5,448 nt of DNA from Nocardioides sp. (GTDB taxonomy: Bacteria; Actinomycetota; Actinomycetes; Propionibacteriales; Nocardioidaceae), in the NCBI GenBank assembly GCA_029264225.1, contig JARICB010000117.1:1-5448 (forward strand), written 5' to 3'. The notes below the pieces were generated by a model. It was given only the letters and a program-made list of their open reading frames with translations. It had not been told where the DNA came from and did not search any database. Made by a program: the position numbers and the translations under genes. Of this stretch, positions 4,698 through 5,448 are shown piece by piece; within the stretch, counting starts at the first letter, position 1, and each line of letters begins with the position of its first letter.

Positions 4698-5448
4698 ATG
4701 GACGCTACCGCCTCGAGCGCCGGATCCACCTCACTCGACACCGATGCCGATGCGCCGATGATCCGCCTCCAGGGTCTCGGCAAGACCTACGACGACGGCA
4801 CCGTGGCGGTGCACGAGCTGGATCTCGACGTACGCCGCGGCGAGATGGTGTGCCTGGTCGGGCCCTCCGGCTGCGGCAAGTCCACCACCTTGAAGATGAT
4901 CAACCGGTTGATCGAGCCGACCACCGGACGCATCATCCTTGACGGCACCGACGTCACCGAGTCCGATCCCGTGCAGCTGCGACGCAGCATCGGCTACGTC
5001 ATCCAACAGGTCGGGCTGTTCCCGCACCAGAAGATCGTTACCAACGTCATGACCGTGCCGTTGCTGTACGGCGAGTCGAAGTCCACGGCGCGTGCCCGTG
5101 CTCTCGAACTGATGGAGTTGGTCGGCCTCGATCCCGACACCTTCGCCGAGCGCTATCCCCACCAGCTCTCCGGTGGCCAGCAGCAGCGCGTCGGGGTCGC
5201 CCGGGCGCTGGCGGCCAACCCGCCCGTGCTGTTGATGGACGAGCCGTTCGGTGCCGTCGATCCCGTGGTGCGGACCCGCCTCCAGGACGAGTTCCTGCAC
5301 CTTCAGCGCGATCTGGGCAAGACGGTCGTGCTCGTCACCCACGACATCGACGAGGCCGTTCGCATGGGCCAGCGGGTCGCGGTCTTCGCCACCGGCGGCC
5401 GGCTCGCGCAGTACGCCACCCCGACGGAGCTGCTGGCCCAGCCTGCCG
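4698..5448 (+). CDS. Osmoprotectant ABC transporter ATP-binding protein, C-terminus cut by window edge
   Basis: This ATPase of the OpuCA/ProV type powers the importer encoded on the opposite strand. The visible 250 residues contain a full nucleotide-binding domain: Walker [10 protein letters not shown] (55-63), Q-loop [10 protein letters not shown] (101-110), signature LSGGQQQRV (157-165), Walker B VLLMDEP (177-183), D-loop AVDP (186-189) and the switch His215 in [17 protein letters not shown] and [19 protein letters not shown] are typical of the glycine betaine branch. The frame is open at the right edge, so whether C-terminal CBS domains (the ionic-strength sensor in OpuA/OpuC relatives) are present cannot be seen. 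ATG 4698 is preferred as a leaderless start. It adds a Ser/Thr/Asp-rich 20-residue leader before [11 protein letters not shown], where many relatives begin, so ATG 4758 remains possible, although it has no ribosome binding site. The gene is divergent from its permease genes, 3 bp from the first one. Confidence 0.93.
   Translation, partial: MDATASSAGSTSLDTDADAPMIRLQGLGKTYDDGTVAVHELDLDVRRGEMVCLVGPSGCGKSTTLKMINRLIEPTTGRIILDGTDVTESDPVQLRRSIGYVIQQVGLFPHQKIVTNVMTVPLLYGESKSTARARALELMELVGLDPDTFAERYPHQLSGGQQQRVGVARALAANPPVLLMDEPFGAVDPVVRTRLQDEFLHLQRDLGKTVVLVTHDIDEAVRMGQRVAVFATGGRLAQYATPTELLAQPA
4702..4707 (-). promoter_or_regulatory. -10 box (TAGCGT) of the permease-lipoprotein operon, inside the ATPase gene
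   Basis: On the minus strand TAGCGT fits TANNNT and ends 7 bases before GTG 4694. The preceding bases (GGCGG) are the same as those before the sulfotransferase -10 box at 1044-1049. No convincing -35 is seen in the 16-20 bp upstream. The box lies in codons 2-4 of the ATPase reading the other way. Confidence 0.45.

Noticed and set aside
4741..4760. Repeated CGATG units near the ATPase start, considered as a regulatory direct repeat.
   Set aside because: Spacing is irregular and the repeats follow from Asp-Ala codon choice in the leader; three 5-base units are too short to support.
4731..5342. Minus-strand open frame opposite the ATPase gene.
   Set aside because: It is His/Gln/Gly-rich with no motif, while the plus strand carries every ABC ATPase motif in order.
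1..5448. Search for mobile elements, CRISPR, tRNA, riboswitch or toxin-antitoxin genes.
   Set aside because: Genes fill almost the whole window and all five have clear household-type families. I saw no long direct or inverted repeats, no transposase or integrase motif, and no gap large enough for a structured RNA gene.

Overview
This window looks like ordinary chromosomal DNA from a high-GC actinobacterium. It is GC-rich, codons end mostly in G or C, and GTG starts are used. Several genes have a TANNNT -10 box a few bases before the start codon and no strong ribosome binding site, a pattern typical of leaderless actinobacterial transcripts. A Nocardioides-like member of the Propionibacteriales would fit, but that is inference from gene style, not a measured placement.

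The left part (about 1-2213) is a divergent pair. A PAPS-dependent sulfotransferase reads leftward and leaves the window before its stop. A family 2 glycosyltransferase reads rightward. Only 35 bp separate their start codons, and this gap holds two back-to-back -10 boxes. A sugar transferase beside a sulfate transferase suggests that a sulfated glycan or other surface polymer is made nearby. The acceptor cannot be read from the sequence.

The right part (2224-5448) is a complete-looking osmoprotectant importer of the OpuC/ProVWX type, apart from the truncated ATPase. Reading leftward are permease 1, permease 2 (4-bp ATGA overlap) and, after 57 bp, a substrate-binding lipoprotein. The ATPase reads rightward from a start only 3 bp from that of permease 1 and runs off the right edge. 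The lipoprotein would capture a compatible solute such as glycine betaine, choline or carnitine outside the membrane, the two permeases would form the channel, and ATP hydrolysis by the ATPase would drive uptake. The convergent 3' ends of the glycosyltransferase and lipoprotein genes are only 10 bp apart.

No mobile element, CRISPR array, tRNA, rRNA or intergenic stretch over 57 bp is present. I found no undescribed multi-gene system. The most unusual feature is the promoter arrangement between the ATPase and permease 1: two apparently leaderless promoters are interlocked in about 22 bp, each with its -10 box inside the other gene's coding sequence.
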